A DNA stretch of 64,000 nt from CAZWLY01 sp964634465 (GTDB lineage Bacteria > Desulfobacterota > Desulfarculia > G963662305), in the NCBI GenBank assembly GCA_964634465.1, contig CAZWLY010000009.1, positions 124,001-188,000 of the forward strand. The letters run 5' to 3'. The stretch's first letter is position 1. Every line of letters begins with the position of its first letter. The translations under genes and the position numbers were made by a program. The notes under the pieces are model-generated. The model was not told the origin of the DNA and made no database searches. It was given only the letters and a program-made list of their open reading frames with translations. Of this stretch, positions 7,824 through 16,446 are shown piece by piece.

Positions 7824-7853
7824 AGAGGCCCTTGGGAAATCCCAAGGGCCTCT
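7824..7853 (+). terminator. Rho-independent terminator of the bS22-like transcript
   Basis: A perfect 13-bp stem, AGAGGCCCTTGGG paired with CCCAAGGGCCTCT around an AAAT loop, is followed on the plus strand by ATTTTGCTTTTTT. It lies between the small membrane gene and tRNA-Met. On the minus strand no U tract follows, so it should mainly stop rightward transcription. Confidence 0.8.
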
Positions 7854-7865
7854 ATTTTGCTTTTT

Positions 7866-7942
7866 TGGTGGCGGTGCAGGGACTTGAACCCCGGACGCTA
7901 CGGATATGAGCCGTATGCTCTAACCAACTGAGCTACACCGCC
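7866..7942 (-). tRNA. tRNA-Met (anticodon CAT)
   Basis: A 77-nt cloverleaf on the minus strand, including an encoded CCA end. Acceptor GGCGGTG pairs with CACCGCC; the D arm is GCTC/GAGC, the anticodon stem TACGG/CCGTA holds loop CTCATAT with CAT at 7908-7906, and the T arm is CGGGG/CCCTG with TTCAAGT. The non-mismatched 1-72 pair rules against an initiator tRNA. Elongator Met is most likely; a tRNA-Ile whose CAT is modified to lysidine cannot be excluded by eye. Confidence 0.9.
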
Positions 7943-7952
7943 CAGGCAGTTT

Positions 7953-7981
7953 TAGATACTCCAAGGCCGGACGTTTGTCAA
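7953..7981 (-). promoter_or_regulatory. Promoter of tRNA-Met
   Basis: On the minus strand a perfect TTGACA (7981-7976) is followed, after exactly 17 bases, by TATCTA (7958-7953), about 11 bases before the tRNA 5' end. The -35 element overlaps the stop codon of the upstream VanZ-like gene. Confidence 0.7.
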
Positions 7982-8529
7982 GCATTGGCGGCGAGAGACG
8001 GGCCCTTGTCGCCCCCCGAGCCGACCGATATCCAGAACACCAGTCCCACGAGGCCGGCGGCCAGGTTGATCAGCACGTCCCGGACCTCGCCGACCCTTCC
8101 GGGCAAGATATACTGGATCACTTCGTCGCCCGCCCCGGCCAGAAGCAGCAGGCCCAGGGCCAGAAACCAGGCCGCCGGTCGGCCCAGGCGGGACTCGGCC
8201 GAGCGCAAGGCGGCCCAGGCCAGAAGCCCGTATTCCAGCAGGTGGATCGTCTCGGCCGGCTGGCTCTTGGTGTAGATCAGCAACGCCCAGCCGCCGAGGG
8301 CCGCCCCGGCCGCGCCGGCCAGGCGAAGGGCGGCGCCGGGCGGCCGCCGGGCGGCGATCCGGGCCAATCCCAGAACAAAGGCCGAACCGACGACGATCAC
8401 GGTCAGCCACAGCGCCGAGTCGCGGCCGAAGGCGTCGGTCAGGCCGGCGTTCAGCCGCCGGGCCCAGGGCAGCGAGGCGTAGATCACCGCCGTACCGGCG
8501 ATGAATGGGGCGTCGATCGACAGGCGCAT
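7978..8529 (-). CDS. VanZ-like family membrane protein
   Basis: A 183-residue integral membrane protein with about four to five hydrophobic helices. The VanZ-type signature is seen in the last third as GDEVIQYILPGRVGEVRD followed by INLAAGLVG, together with the upstream conserved E in HLLEYGLLAW. VanZ proteins are linked to low-level teicoplanin resistance in enterococci, but most homologues, as here, stand alone and have no known role. The ATG at 8529 has no strong ribosome-binding site. Confidence 0.75.
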   Translation of the reverse strand: MRLSIDAPFIAGTAVIYASLPWARRLNAGLTDAFGRDSALWLTVIVVGSAFVLGLARIAARRPPGAALRLAGAAGAALGGWALLIYTKSQPAETIHLLEYGLLAWAALRSAESRLGRPAAWFLALGLLLLAGAGDEVIQYILPGRVGEVRDVLINLAAGLVGLVFWISVGSGGDKGPSLAANA

Positions 8530-8870
8530 GGGGCGATTATAGACGGGCCCGCCGGCCGGGGAAAGCCTCTCCGGGTCGATCCGGGCGCCGGTTCGCTCGA
8601 CGTCGCTCCGGCCGGCCGGTCGATTTTCATCGCCGCCCAGCGTGGGCCGGTTCTGGTTGCGTATTTGTAACCGGACTCGCCGGCCGGTTACGTTTCCGGT
8701 CCGACCGCCGGCATCTATCTGTAACTACCCGCCAAATCGGGCCAAGCTTTCTGTTGCCTTTTTGCGCTGGGGCGTGCTAAAGTACCACTCGGCGCTCTGT
8801 TTAACAAGTTTCGGCACAACCTGACAATTTGCCTCCATACTTCGCCCGGCCCTTTCAGGAGATAACGAGA
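8530..8870. other. Intergenic region with palindrome and promoter
   Basis: No gene was found in these 341 bases between the divergent VanZ and TPR-barrel genes. GTAACCGG and CCGGTTAC form an 8-bp inverted repeat at 8667-8691. A candidate promoter, TTGCCT-N18-TAAAGT, occupies 8754-8783 and points toward the TPR-barrel gene. The left half is very rich in CCGGCCGG-type palindromes. Confidence 0.6.
8754..8783 (+). promoter_or_regulatory. Candidate promoter of the TPR-barrel/FecR cassette
   Basis: TTGCCT (8754-8759) and TAAAGT (8778-8783) are separated by 18 bases. They lie about 90 bases before the GTG start at 8871, in a locally AT-richer stretch. The match is moderate, and no other candidate is better in this intergenic region. 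Confidence 0.4.
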
Positions 8871-10421
8871 GTGGTCCTGTTGCGGTTTGCGGTTCCGGTC
8901 GTGTTGTTCGCCTTGCTGTCGCTCTGGCCGGGCCGCGCCGCCGCCGAGACGGCCCAAATGGTGCAGGAGCTCTACACCGGGGCCAGGTTCGACGTCATGG
9001 ACGAGAACTACGACGCCGCCCTGGCCAAACTGGTCAAAGCCCAGGAGCTCGCCCCCGAAGACTTGAGAATCGTCACCTTGATGGCCAGGGTCTTCGCCCT
9101 TCAGGGGCGCGAGGACGAAGCCGTCGATCTCTACGACGCCCTGATCGCCCGGGACCCGGCCCGTTTCGGGCTGCTCAATTTCGAAGTCGCCTATCTCCTT
9201 CAAAAAAAGGAGCGTTACGAGGAAGCCCTGGCCCGGTTCAAGGCCGCGGAGAAGGCCGATTTCCTTCGGGCCATCAAGGAACAGGGCCTGACCTACATGA
9301 AGCTGGGCAAGTTCGCCGAGGCCGACGCCGCCTTCGCCCGGGTACGCGAAGCCAAGGACGCGCCGCCAAAGACCCGCCAGCTCTTTCTGTACCTGGGCGC
9401 TCAGACCAATTACCATCGCCGGGACTACAAAACGGCGCTCAAGCGCCTGGATAAAGCCTACCGCCTCGATCCAAGTTCGGACCTGGTTTCGGACATCAAG
9501 GCCTTCCGCAAGACCACGCTCACCGCCATGCGCCAGGCTCGGCCCTGGCGGCTGTACGTGAGCGCCGCCTACCGCTACGACGACAACATCTACCTCAATC
9601 CTTTCGAGGAAAACCCGAGCGGTAAAAAGACGACCGACAAGGGCGACTCCTCCCTCCAGACCGGCCTCACCTTCTCCTACCGGTTGGCCGAGTTGTTGGG
9701 CGCGACCATCGGCCTTACCGCCGGGGCGAGCAAGTTGAGCTACTTCCACGAATCGGCCGCCGATTTCGCCGCCCTGAACATCGGCGCCTACGTCGGCAAG
9801 TCCTGGAAGACGATGGGGGTGAGATTGCCCTACCAGTACACCTACTACTGGGCCGGGGCCAGCCTGGAGGAGAGACTGGCCGCCCACAGCCTGAACCCGG
9901 TCTTCTTCTGGCAGATGACCGACCGTTTCCGGACCGAGGTCTCGGGTATGGCCCATTGGAAGAACTACCGGGACCAGACTCCGGACGCCTTCTACTACGG
10001 CCTGGGCGCGGTTCACATCCTGAACTTCGGCGATCAAGCCAAGTACGTCCGCCTGGGCTACCAATTCGCCGTGGAGGACGCCGACGACGGCCAGTCGGGC
10101 TACCGGATCTGGGAGGTGACCCTGGGTGGTGGAGCGCCCATCTACGGCCCGCTGGCCTTCGACCTGGGCCTCACCCTGGCCTACTACACCTACAACGAGC
10201 GGCCCAGTTGGTACTACGGGTTGTCCGGAACCGAGCCCTTCACCCGGCGCGACAGGCAGATCAGGGTTTCGGTCCGGATAAGCTATCGTTTCTCGGAGCG
10301 GTGGCAGTTCGGTCTGGGCTACTACTTCACCCACAACGACTCCAACGTCGGCGCCAACGACTACGACCCGTTCAAATTTCAAAAAAACCTCTTTAGCTTG
10401 TCGGTTTTCGGGGCCTTCTGA
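8871..10421 (+). CDS. Exported TPR-repeat outer-membrane beta-barrel protein
   Basis: A 516-residue protein with a signal peptide (VVLLRFAVPVVLFALLSLW, cleavage probably after AAA near residue 24), four to five TPR units up to about residue 225, and then an aromatic-rich beta-barrel half that starts near YRYDDNIYLNPFEENPSG and ends in a C-terminal phenylalanine, as outer-membrane proteins do. It resembles TPR-plus-barrel proteins of the surface-lipoprotein-assembly-modifier type, but the assignment is loose. The GTG at 8871 is chosen because AGGAG precedes it and the signal peptide begins there; a TTG at 8829 lacks a site. It leads a cassette with FecR and CHASE2 genes. Confidence 0.75.
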   Translation: MVLLRFAVPVVLFALLSLWPGRAAAETAQMVQELYTGARFDVMDENYDAALAKLVKAQELAPEDLRIVTLMARVFALQGREDEAVDLYDALIARDPARFGLLNFEVAYLLQKKERYEEALARFKAAEKADFLRAIKEQGLTYMKLGKFAEADAAFARVREAKDAPPKTRQLFLYLGAQTNYHRRDYKTALKRLDKAYRLDPSSDLVSDIKAFRKTTLTAMRQARPWRLYVSAAYRYDDNIYLNPFEENPSGKKTTDKGDSSLQTGLTFSYRLAELLGATIGLTAGASKLSYFHESAADFAALNIGAYVGKSWKTMGVRLPYQYTYYWAGASLEERLAAHSLNPVFFWQMTDRFRTEVSGMAHWKNYRDQTPDAFYYGLGAVHILNFGDQAKYVRLGYQFAVEDADDGQSGYRIWEVTLGGGAPIYGPLAFDLGLTLAYYTYNERPSWYYGLSGTEPFTRRDRQIRVSVRISYRFSERWQFGLGYYFTHNDSNVGANDYDPFKFQKNLFSLSVFGAF

Positions 10422-10452
10422 TATGTTGAGGAGGAGTGAAGAGTCGTAAGTC

Positions 10453-11541
10453 ATGATCCGGGCGCGCACCATAGTCCTGGCTCTGCTGCTGGCCCTCGGC
10501 GTGGCTTCGTTCGCCGCCGCGGCCGAGCCCCAGGCCATCGGCCGCATCTACGGCGCGGTCGGCGATTGCCGGGTGGTCAACAAGGACTTGGGCCGGGATC
10601 TCGCCGCCCGGAAGGGGATGGCCCTCTACCAAGGCGACACCATCTTCACCGGAGCAGACTCCACGGTCAAGATCGTCCTGGCCGACGACAGCCTGGTGCG
10701 CGTGGGAGCCGAATCGGAGCTGGCTCTCGACCAGTTCAGACTGGACGTCCAGGCCCAGGAGCGCGAGACTACGCTCAGACTGCCTCTGGGTAAGGTCAAG
10801 GTTCTGGTCAACGATCTTTTCGGCTACAAGGAACGCCGCTTCGAGATCAAGACGCCCACCGCCGTGGCCGGTGTTCGCGGTACCTTGATGGCGGTGATCG
10901 TCGAGTCGCCGTCCCTGACCAGCGTCGTCGGTTACGACAATCCGGTGGTGGTCTACAACCCCGCCTTCCCGGACCAGGTGGTCGTGCTGACCAACGTCCA
11001 GTTGACCCAAGTCTTCGGCGACAACCCGCCCTCAGAGCCCCGTGACTTGACGCCTCAGGAAGAGGAGAGATTCCGGCAGCTCTTCCCCGACATGCCTGAC
11101 GAGTCATCGAGCTCGGAGTCCGGCGGTGAGGGCGGCGGCACGGGCGGTACGGGCGGCACGGGTGGAACGGGCGGCACGGGCTCGCCGGGGGTGAGCGGGA
11201 ACACGCCGACTACCGTCCAGACCACGACCACCACCGCGCCGACCACAACCACGACCACGACGACGACCACCACCACGACCACGACGACGACCACCACCAC
11301 GACCACCACGACCACGACCGAGCCGACCACCACGACGACGACCACCACCACGACCACGACCACGACCGAGCCGACCACGACCACCACGACGACGACCACC
11401 ACGACGACGACCACCACCACGACCACGACGACGACCACCACTCTGCCTCCGCCGCCGACGACCACGACCACCACCGTCCCGACCACGACCACCACCACGA
11501 CCACCACCACCCTGTCTCCGGGCTTGAGGCCCTGCTCGTAA
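10453..11541 (+). CDS. Exported FecR-domain protein with long polythreonine tail
   Basis: A 362-residue protein. It has a signal peptide (about residues 1-23, ending AAAAE), a FecR-type domain (about residues 30-150) with GDTIFTGADSTVKIVLADDS and the closing KTPTAVAGVRGT motif, an acidic linker, five GGT-like units, and then a low-complexity tail of 84 threonines in six blocks broken by AP, EP, EP, LPPPP and VP. No sortase, lipobox or membrane anchor is visible. FecR domains of this periplasmic type occur with cell-envelope signalling genes. The tail resembles O-glycosylated stalks, which is inference. It is followed by a large membrane protein and a CHASE2 cyclase. Confidence 0.85.
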   Translation: MIRARTIVLALLLALGVASFAAAAEPQAIGRIYGAVGDCRVVNKDLGRDLAARKGMALYQGDTIFTGADSTVKIVLADDSLVRVGAESELALDQFRLDVQAQERETTLRLPLGKVKVLVNDLFGYKERRFEIKTPTAVAGVRGTLMAVIVESPSLTSVVGYDNPVVVYNPAFPDQVVVLTNVQLTQVFGDNPPSEPRDLTPQEEERFRQLFPDMPDESSSSESGGEGGGTGGTGGTGGTGGTGSPGVSGNTPTTVQTTTTTAPTTTTTTTTTTTTTTTTTTTTTTTTTTEPTTTTTTTTTTTTTTEPTTTTTTTTTTTTTTTTTTTTTTTLPPPPTTTTTTVPTTTTTTTTTTLSPGLRPCS

Positions 11542-11632
11542 CCGCCGCCTTGCTCGGGTCAGCCGAATCGGACTTCGTCGGGCTCATTTCCCTGGCATTC
11601 CCCCCTGTCGCCTTGCCGGTGGAGAGCGGTCG

Positions 11633-14224
11633 ATGAAGCGCTCGGTCCTGATCGACGGTCTGGTCCTGGCCGCCTCGGTCGGCTTTACGGCCTACCTTTT
11701 GCCCTGGTCGCTGGTCCTTTCGCCCTCCATCCCGGCCGGCGGCGACACCACCTCCCACTTCGCCGCCCTGGTCCACTTCAAAGACTACGTCCTGCCCCAG
11801 TGGCGGCTTTGGGGCTGGCACCCCGGCAACCTGGCCGGCTTCCCGCTCTTTCAGTTCTATTTCCCCTTGCCGCCGCTGGTGATCGTCGGCTTGAGCGCTT
11901 TCTGGGGCCTGGCGCCGGCCTTCAAGCTGGGGGCGCTGATCCCGGCCCTGGCCTTGCCGGTGAGCGTCTATTTCTGTTTGAGACGCCTGGGGCTGGGCTT
12001 TCCCGGTCCGGCCTTTGGAGCCGCTTTTTCGCTGAGCTTCCTTCTGGCCGAGACCAATCAGGTCTGGGGCGGCAACCTGGCTTCGATTCTGGCCGGCGAG
12101 ATTTGCTACGCCTGGGCCTTCAACCTGGTCCCGATCTACCTGGGGTCGCTGTACGCCTGGATGCGAAGCGACGCGCCGTCCGGCCGAGGGGCGATCCGGC
12201 TGGCCGTCCTGCTCCTCTTCATCGGACTCAGCCACGCCTACGCCCTCTTGTTCGCGCTTGCGACCGGGCTCTACTTCCTTCTGGACCGGGGCCGGTTCAA
12301 GGCGGCCGCGCTGGGCCTGTTCGTCGTCTACGCTCTGGCCTTCTTGCTTTTGGGGCTGTGGCTGATTCCGATGCTGGTCTACACCCCCTTGACCGAGATG
12401 TTCAACTTCGTCTGGGTCGTCGATTCCTGGCGGGAGTTTACGCCGACGACGCTCCTGCCGGTCCTCGTCTTGGCCGCCTTGGCCGGGCCGCTGGCCTGGC
12501 GGTGGGGCGAGACGGTCGATCGGGATCGGGCCGGCTTCCTGCTCTTCTGGGTCGTGGCCGCGGCCAGCCTCTACTTTCTGGCCCCGTTCATGAACTCGAT
12601 CACTATCCGCTTCGTCCCCTTCGCCCACCTGGCCGCCGTCCTGTTGGCCGCCCAGGGGCTGAGGCTCATCACCCGCCGCCTGGCCGGGCGCGGTCTGGTC
12701 GCGCTCATCGTCGTCCTCGCTTCGGTGGTCTGGACCGGCGGCCGAATGAATTATCTCGACCGCTGGCTCAGTTGGAACAACGCCGGGCTGGAGGCGACGC
12801 CGGCCTGGTCGGAGGTCGAGCGCCTGACCGAGTTCCTGCGACCGAAGGGTCCGGCCTGGGAGGCGTCCCGGGTGGTCTACGAGCATTCGCCGCTGAACGA
12901 TCAGGCCGGCACACTCAGAATCTTCGAGTCGCTGCCGATTCTGGCCGGCCGGGCCACCCTGGAGGGCGCCTACCTCCAGGCCAGCCCCAACGCGCCGTTC
13001 ATCTTCTACCTCCAGTCAGAGGTCAGCCGCCGCAGCTCGTCGCCCTTGCCCGGCTACGTCTACACTCGGCTCAATCTTGGCCGGGCCGTGGAGCACATGC
13101 GCCTCTACAACGTCGGCCAATACATCGTCGTCGAGCCGGAAACCCGGAAATTGGCCGACCGCCAGCCGGGCCTGATTCTGGAGCGGGAGTTCGGGAGCTA
13201 CTCGGTCTACCGGGTACTCGGCAACCGGGACGCCTACGCCGTTACGCCCGAGCGGGCCCCGGTGCTGGTCATCACCGATCGACCCCAGGCGATCGCCTTC
13301 GAGTGGTTCAGGTTTTCCGATCTGAAGACGCCGCTCGTCTTCGCCCGCCGGATGCCGGCCGGGGCCGGGGAGCGCTTCGCCGGGGTGTTGATCGATTCCG
13401 GCCGGGACGACGAGGCGTTGTTCAAGCTGATCAGGGAGAACCGGCTGCCCAAAAAGGAGTTGGCCGGCCGGCCCATCGTCGAGAAGATCGCCCCGGAGCG
13501 AATCGAGCTGAGGGGGCTCCAACCCGGCCGGCCGGTGGTGATCAAGATGTCCTATCACCCGGCCTGGCGGACTTTGAGCGGCGAGGAGATATTCAGGGTC
13601 TCTCCGGCCTTCATGCTCGTCTTCCCCGACTCCGACAGGTTGACCCTGGTCTGCGGCCCGACCTGGGCCAACCACCTCGGCCTGGCGCTGAGCGTCCTCG
13701 GGTTGATCCTGATCGGCCTCCTCGCCTGGCGGCCGGGGTTGGCTTTCCCGCTCCGGCCGGAACCGAGGGGGGCGGAAAGGACCGGGCCCCGGCCGTGGTT
13801 GACGGCGTCGTTGCTCGTGGTGTGGGCGATCGGCCTGGCTGGGCTGTGGAGCCGGCACGACGACGCTTCGACCATCCTGGCCAAAGCCAGGGCGCTCAGG
13901 GCCGAGGGCCGTCTCGAGGAGGCCAGGGCCAAGTTCAGGGAGGGGTTGAAGCGCTTCGAGATGTCGGTCGTGGTCGATTATACGTGGTACGATCTGGCCA
14001 TGACCTACTACGCCGGCCGGGATTACGCCGAGGCGGAGAGGCTGCTGAAAGAGGTCGTCCGGCGCTTTCCGGACTCGATCCTCATGCCCGAGACCCTCTA
14101 CCACTTGGGTTGGTGCGCTGAAAAGCAGGGCCGGGCGGCCGAGGCCGAAGCGTACTGGCGGCGGCTGAGACAGGAGTTTCCGGAAAGCGGATGGGCCCAG
14201 GAGATTGAGAAGCATGGCTCTTAA
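11633..14224 (+). CDS. Large polytopic membrane protein (PTPS-related type) with C-terminal TPRs
   Basis: An 863-residue protein. The N-terminal half has roughly ten transmembrane helices with features of the 6-pyruvoyl-tetrahydropterin-synthase-related membrane family, such as GGDTTSHFAALVHF near residue 35 and GFPLFQFYFPLPPLV near 67; these proteins resemble GT-C glycosyltransferases. A soluble middle region is followed by two more helices (about 685-705 and 725-745) and by two TPR-like repeats that end in RLRQEFPESGWAQEIEK. The function is not established. The stop overlaps the start of the CHASE2 cyclase gene by 11 bases, so the two are likely coupled. Confidence 0.7.
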   Translation: MKRSVLIDGLVLAASVGFTAYLLPWSLVLSPSIPAGGDTTSHFAALVHFKDYVLPQWRLWGWHPGNLAGFPLFQFYFPLPPLVIVGLSAFWGLAPAFKLGALIPALALPVSVYFCLRRLGLGFPGPAFGAAFSLSFLLAETNQVWGGNLASILAGEICYAWAFNLVPIYLGSLYAWMRSDAPSGRGAIRLAVLLLFIGLSHAYALLFALATGLYFLLDRGRFKAAALGLFVVYALAFLLLGLWLIPMLVYTPLTEMFNFVWVVDSWREFTPTTLLPVLVLAALAGPLAWRWGETVDRDRAGFLLFWVVAAASLYFLAPFMNSITIRFVPFAHLAAVLLAAQGLRLITRRLAGRGLVALIVVLASVVWTGGRMNYLDRWLSWNNAGLEATPAWSEVERLTEFLRPKGPAWEASRVVYEHSPLNDQAGTLRIFESLPILAGRATLEGAYLQASPNAPFIFYLQSEVSRRSSSPLPGYVYTRLNLGRAVEHMRLYNVGQYIVVEPETRKLADRQPGLILEREFGSYSVYRVLGNRDAYAVTPERAPVLVITDRPQAIAFEWFRFSDLKTPLVFARRMPAGAGERFAGVLIDSGRDDEALFKLIRENRLPKKELAGRPIVEKIAPERIELRGLQPGRPVVIKMSYHPAWRTLSGEEIFRVSPAFMLVFPDSDRLTLVCGPTWANHLGLALSVLGLILIGLLAWRPGLAFPLRPEPRGAERTGPRPWLTASLLVVWAIGLAGLWSRHDDASTILAKARALRAEGRLEEARAKFREGLKRFEMSVVVDYTWYDLAMTYYAGRDYAEAERLLKEVVRRFPDSILMPETLYHLGWCAEKQGRAAEAEAYWRRLRQEFPESGWAQEIEKHGS

Positions 14225-16436
14225 ACGGAGAAACATCATCCCCGCCGGTTTGGGACTGGGTTTGACCCTGCTCGTCATGGTTTTATATGTGGTCGGGACG
14301 TCGTTCACCGACCTGATGGAGCTCAAGGCCCTCGACGCCATGTTCCTGTTCCGGGGCCAGGTCCCCATGGTCACCGACAAGGTGGTCGTGGTGGCCGTGG
14401 ACGAGCGCAGCCTGGACGAAGCGGGGCGCTGGCCCTGGCCCAGAGAGAAGATGGCGGCCTTGATCAAGGCCGTCTCGGATCAGGGCGCCAAGGCCATCGG
14501 CCTGGACATCGGCTTCTTCGAGCCGGACAATCGCTTCGACGCCCAGACCATCCTGGCCATCAATCGGGCGGCCGAGGCGGGCAAACCGCTGTCGTTGGAG
14601 GAGATCGTCGCCCGCTTCCACCCGGATTACGTCCTGGCCCAGACCATCGCCTCCATTCCGGCCGAGGTGGTCCTGGGCTACTTCTTCCACATGTCCAAGG
14701 AGGCGGTCTCCCACCTCAAGGCCGAGGAGATCAAGGCCCGCCGCCGGGCCATCGACCGCTTCGCCTTTCCGGCCGTCCGCTATCGCTCCGAGGCGGCCAT
14801 GGAACGGCCGCTGGTGACCGCCTACGCTCCGGAGAACAATCAGCCCGTTCTCATCCAGGCCGCCCGGGCGGCCGGCTACTTCAACATCATTCCCGACGGG
14901 GACGGCGTGGCCCGACGGATCAACCTGGTCATCCAGTGCGGCGATCGCCTCTATCCGGCCATGAGTCTGGTCACCCTGTCGCGCTTTTGGGGGGTGCCGC
15001 TGCCGGTGGTGGACGTCAAGGACTTCGGCCTGGAGAGCCTGACGCTGGGTCCGGTGAGGATCCCGGTGGACGAGAAGGGCCGGGCCTGGATCAACTTCCG
15101 GGGCGGACGGGGCGCGGTGCCCCGCTACGAGGCGGTGGACGTGCTCAGGGGCAAGCTGCCCAAGGGCGCGCTCAAGGACAAGGCGGTCATCCTCGGCGTG
15201 TCGGCCACCGGCGTCGGCGACGTCCGGGCGACGCCCTTCGAGACCACCCATCCCGGCGTGGAGATCCAGGCCCAGGTCGTGGACAACATCCTCTCCGGCC
15301 AGTTCCTCTTCCGGCCGTCCTGGGCCCGCCTCTTCGACCTGATCGCCATCTTGGGTCTGGGCCTGATCGCCGCCTTCGTCATGAGCGCGCTCAGGCCCAG
15401 CCGCGGCTGGTGGGTGGTCGCCGTTCTGGGCGTCGGCTTCGTCATCCTCGGCTACCAGTTGTTCTTGCAGGGCTACCTCCTCAACCTGACCCACCCCTTG
15501 CTGGCCTTGGTGGTCAGCGCCGTGGGGTTGACGGCCTATCGCTACCTGACCGAAGAGAGGGAGAAGAAGTACATCCGCCACGCCTTCCAGCACTATCTCA
15601 ACCCGTCGGTCATCGAGCAGGTGGTCAGCCACCCCGAGGGGCTGAAACTGGGCGGCCAGAAGCGGGTGCTGACCGTGCTCTTCTCCGACATCCGGGGCTT
15701 CACCTCCATCTCCGAGAAACTGGAGCCCGAGGTTCTATCCCACGCCCTCAACACTTACCTGGACAGGATGACCGAGGTCGTGTTCGAGCACGACGGCGTT
15801 TTGGACAAATACATCGGCGACGCGGTCATGGCCTTTTTCGGCGCGCCCATGGACCAGCCCGATCACGCCGCCCGGGCCTGCCGGACGGCGCTGAGGATGG
15901 TCGAGGAGCTGAAGAAACTGGGGGCGTTCTTCGACGAGATGGGCGTGCCCCACTGGCAGATCGGCATCGGCATCAACACCGGGCCGATGGTCGTCGGGAA
16001 TCTCGGCTCCCGCTTGAGGTTCGACTACACCGTCATCGGCGACAACGTGAACACCGCCTCCCGCCTGGAGGGCCAGACCAAGGGCTACGGCGTGGGCATC
16101 ATCGTCGGCCAGGCCACGGTGGAGGAGTGTCGGGACCGGTTCCATTTCCGGATCCTGGACCTGATCAGGGTCAAGGGCAAGACCGAACCGGTGGCCATCT
16201 ATGAGCTGGTCGGGCCGGCCGAGGAGCCCAAGCCGGAGATCGTCGATCTGGCCGAGACGGCCTTCAAGACCTATCTCGATCGGGACTTCGCCTTGGCCGA
16301 GGCTCTGCTGGAGCAGATTCTCAGCGTCGATCCCGGCGACGCCCCGGCCGCGCTGCTGAAGGCCCGCTGCCGGGAACTGATAGCCAACCCGCCGCCCGAA
16401 GACTGGGACGGGGTGGAGACCAAGACGACCAAGTGA
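14214..16436 (+). CDS. CHASE2-domain adenylate cyclase, membrane bound
   Basis: A 740-residue sensor cyclase. An N-terminal helix is followed by an extracytoplasmic CHASE2 domain (about residues 35-370, with VVVVAVDERSLDEAGRWPWP and AIGLDIGFFEPD), three transmembrane helices (about 375-450) and a class III cyclase domain (about 485-665). Metal-binding aspartates lie in LFSDIRGFTSI and YIGDAVMAFFGAP; the lysine in LDKYIGD and the aspartate in FDYTVIGD favour ATP over GTP. A short C-terminal tail follows. The ATG at 14214 overlaps the upstream gene. The operon with a FecR protein suggests that envelope state is reported through cAMP. Confidence 0.92.
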   Translation: MALKRRNIIPAGLGLGLTLLVMVLYVVGTSFTDLMELKALDAMFLFRGQVPMVTDKVVVVAVDERSLDEAGRWPWPREKMAALIKAVSDQGAKAIGLDIGFFEPDNRFDAQTILAINRAAEAGKPLSLEEIVARFHPDYVLAQTIASIPAEVVLGYFFHMSKEAVSHLKAEEIKARRRAIDRFAFPAVRYRSEAAMERPLVTAYAPENNQPVLIQAARAAGYFNIIPDGDGVARRINLVIQCGDRLYPAMSLVTLSRFWGVPLPVVDVKDFGLESLTLGPVRIPVDEKGRAWINFRGGRGAVPRYEAVDVLRGKLPKGALKDKAVILGVSATGVGDVRATPFETTHPGVEIQAQVVDNILSGQFLFRPSWARLFDLIAILGLGLIAAFVMSALRPSRGWWVVAVLGVGFVILGYQLFLQGYLLNLTHPLLALVVSAVGLTAYRYLTEEREKKYIRHAFQHYLNPSVIEQVVSHPEGLKLGGQKRVLTVLFSDIRGFTSISEKLEPEVLSHALNTYLDRMTEVVFEHDGVLDKYIGDAVMAFFGAPMDQPDHAARACRTALRMVEELKKLGAFFDEMGVPHWQIGIGINTGPMVVGNLGSRLRFDYTVIGDNVNTASRLEGQTKGYGVGIIVGQATVEECRDRFHFRILDLIRVKGKTEPVAIYELVGPAEEPKPEIVDLAETAFKTYLDRDFALAEALLEQILSVDPGDAPAALLKARCRELIANPPPEDWDGVETKTTK

Positions 16437-16446
16437 GCCGCCCGGT

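Noticed and set aside
7824..7853. Terminator for tRNA-Met on the minus strand
   Set aside because: The stem is perfect, but on the minus strand it is followed by CATTACCG and not by a U tract, so it was assigned to the plus-strand transcript.
11055..12886. Long open frames on the minus strand rich in Val or in Trp/Ser runs opposite the FecR tail
   Set aside because: They are mirror readings of the ACC/ACG codons of the threonine tail and of the next gene. They have no ribosome-binding site, no domain and extreme composition.
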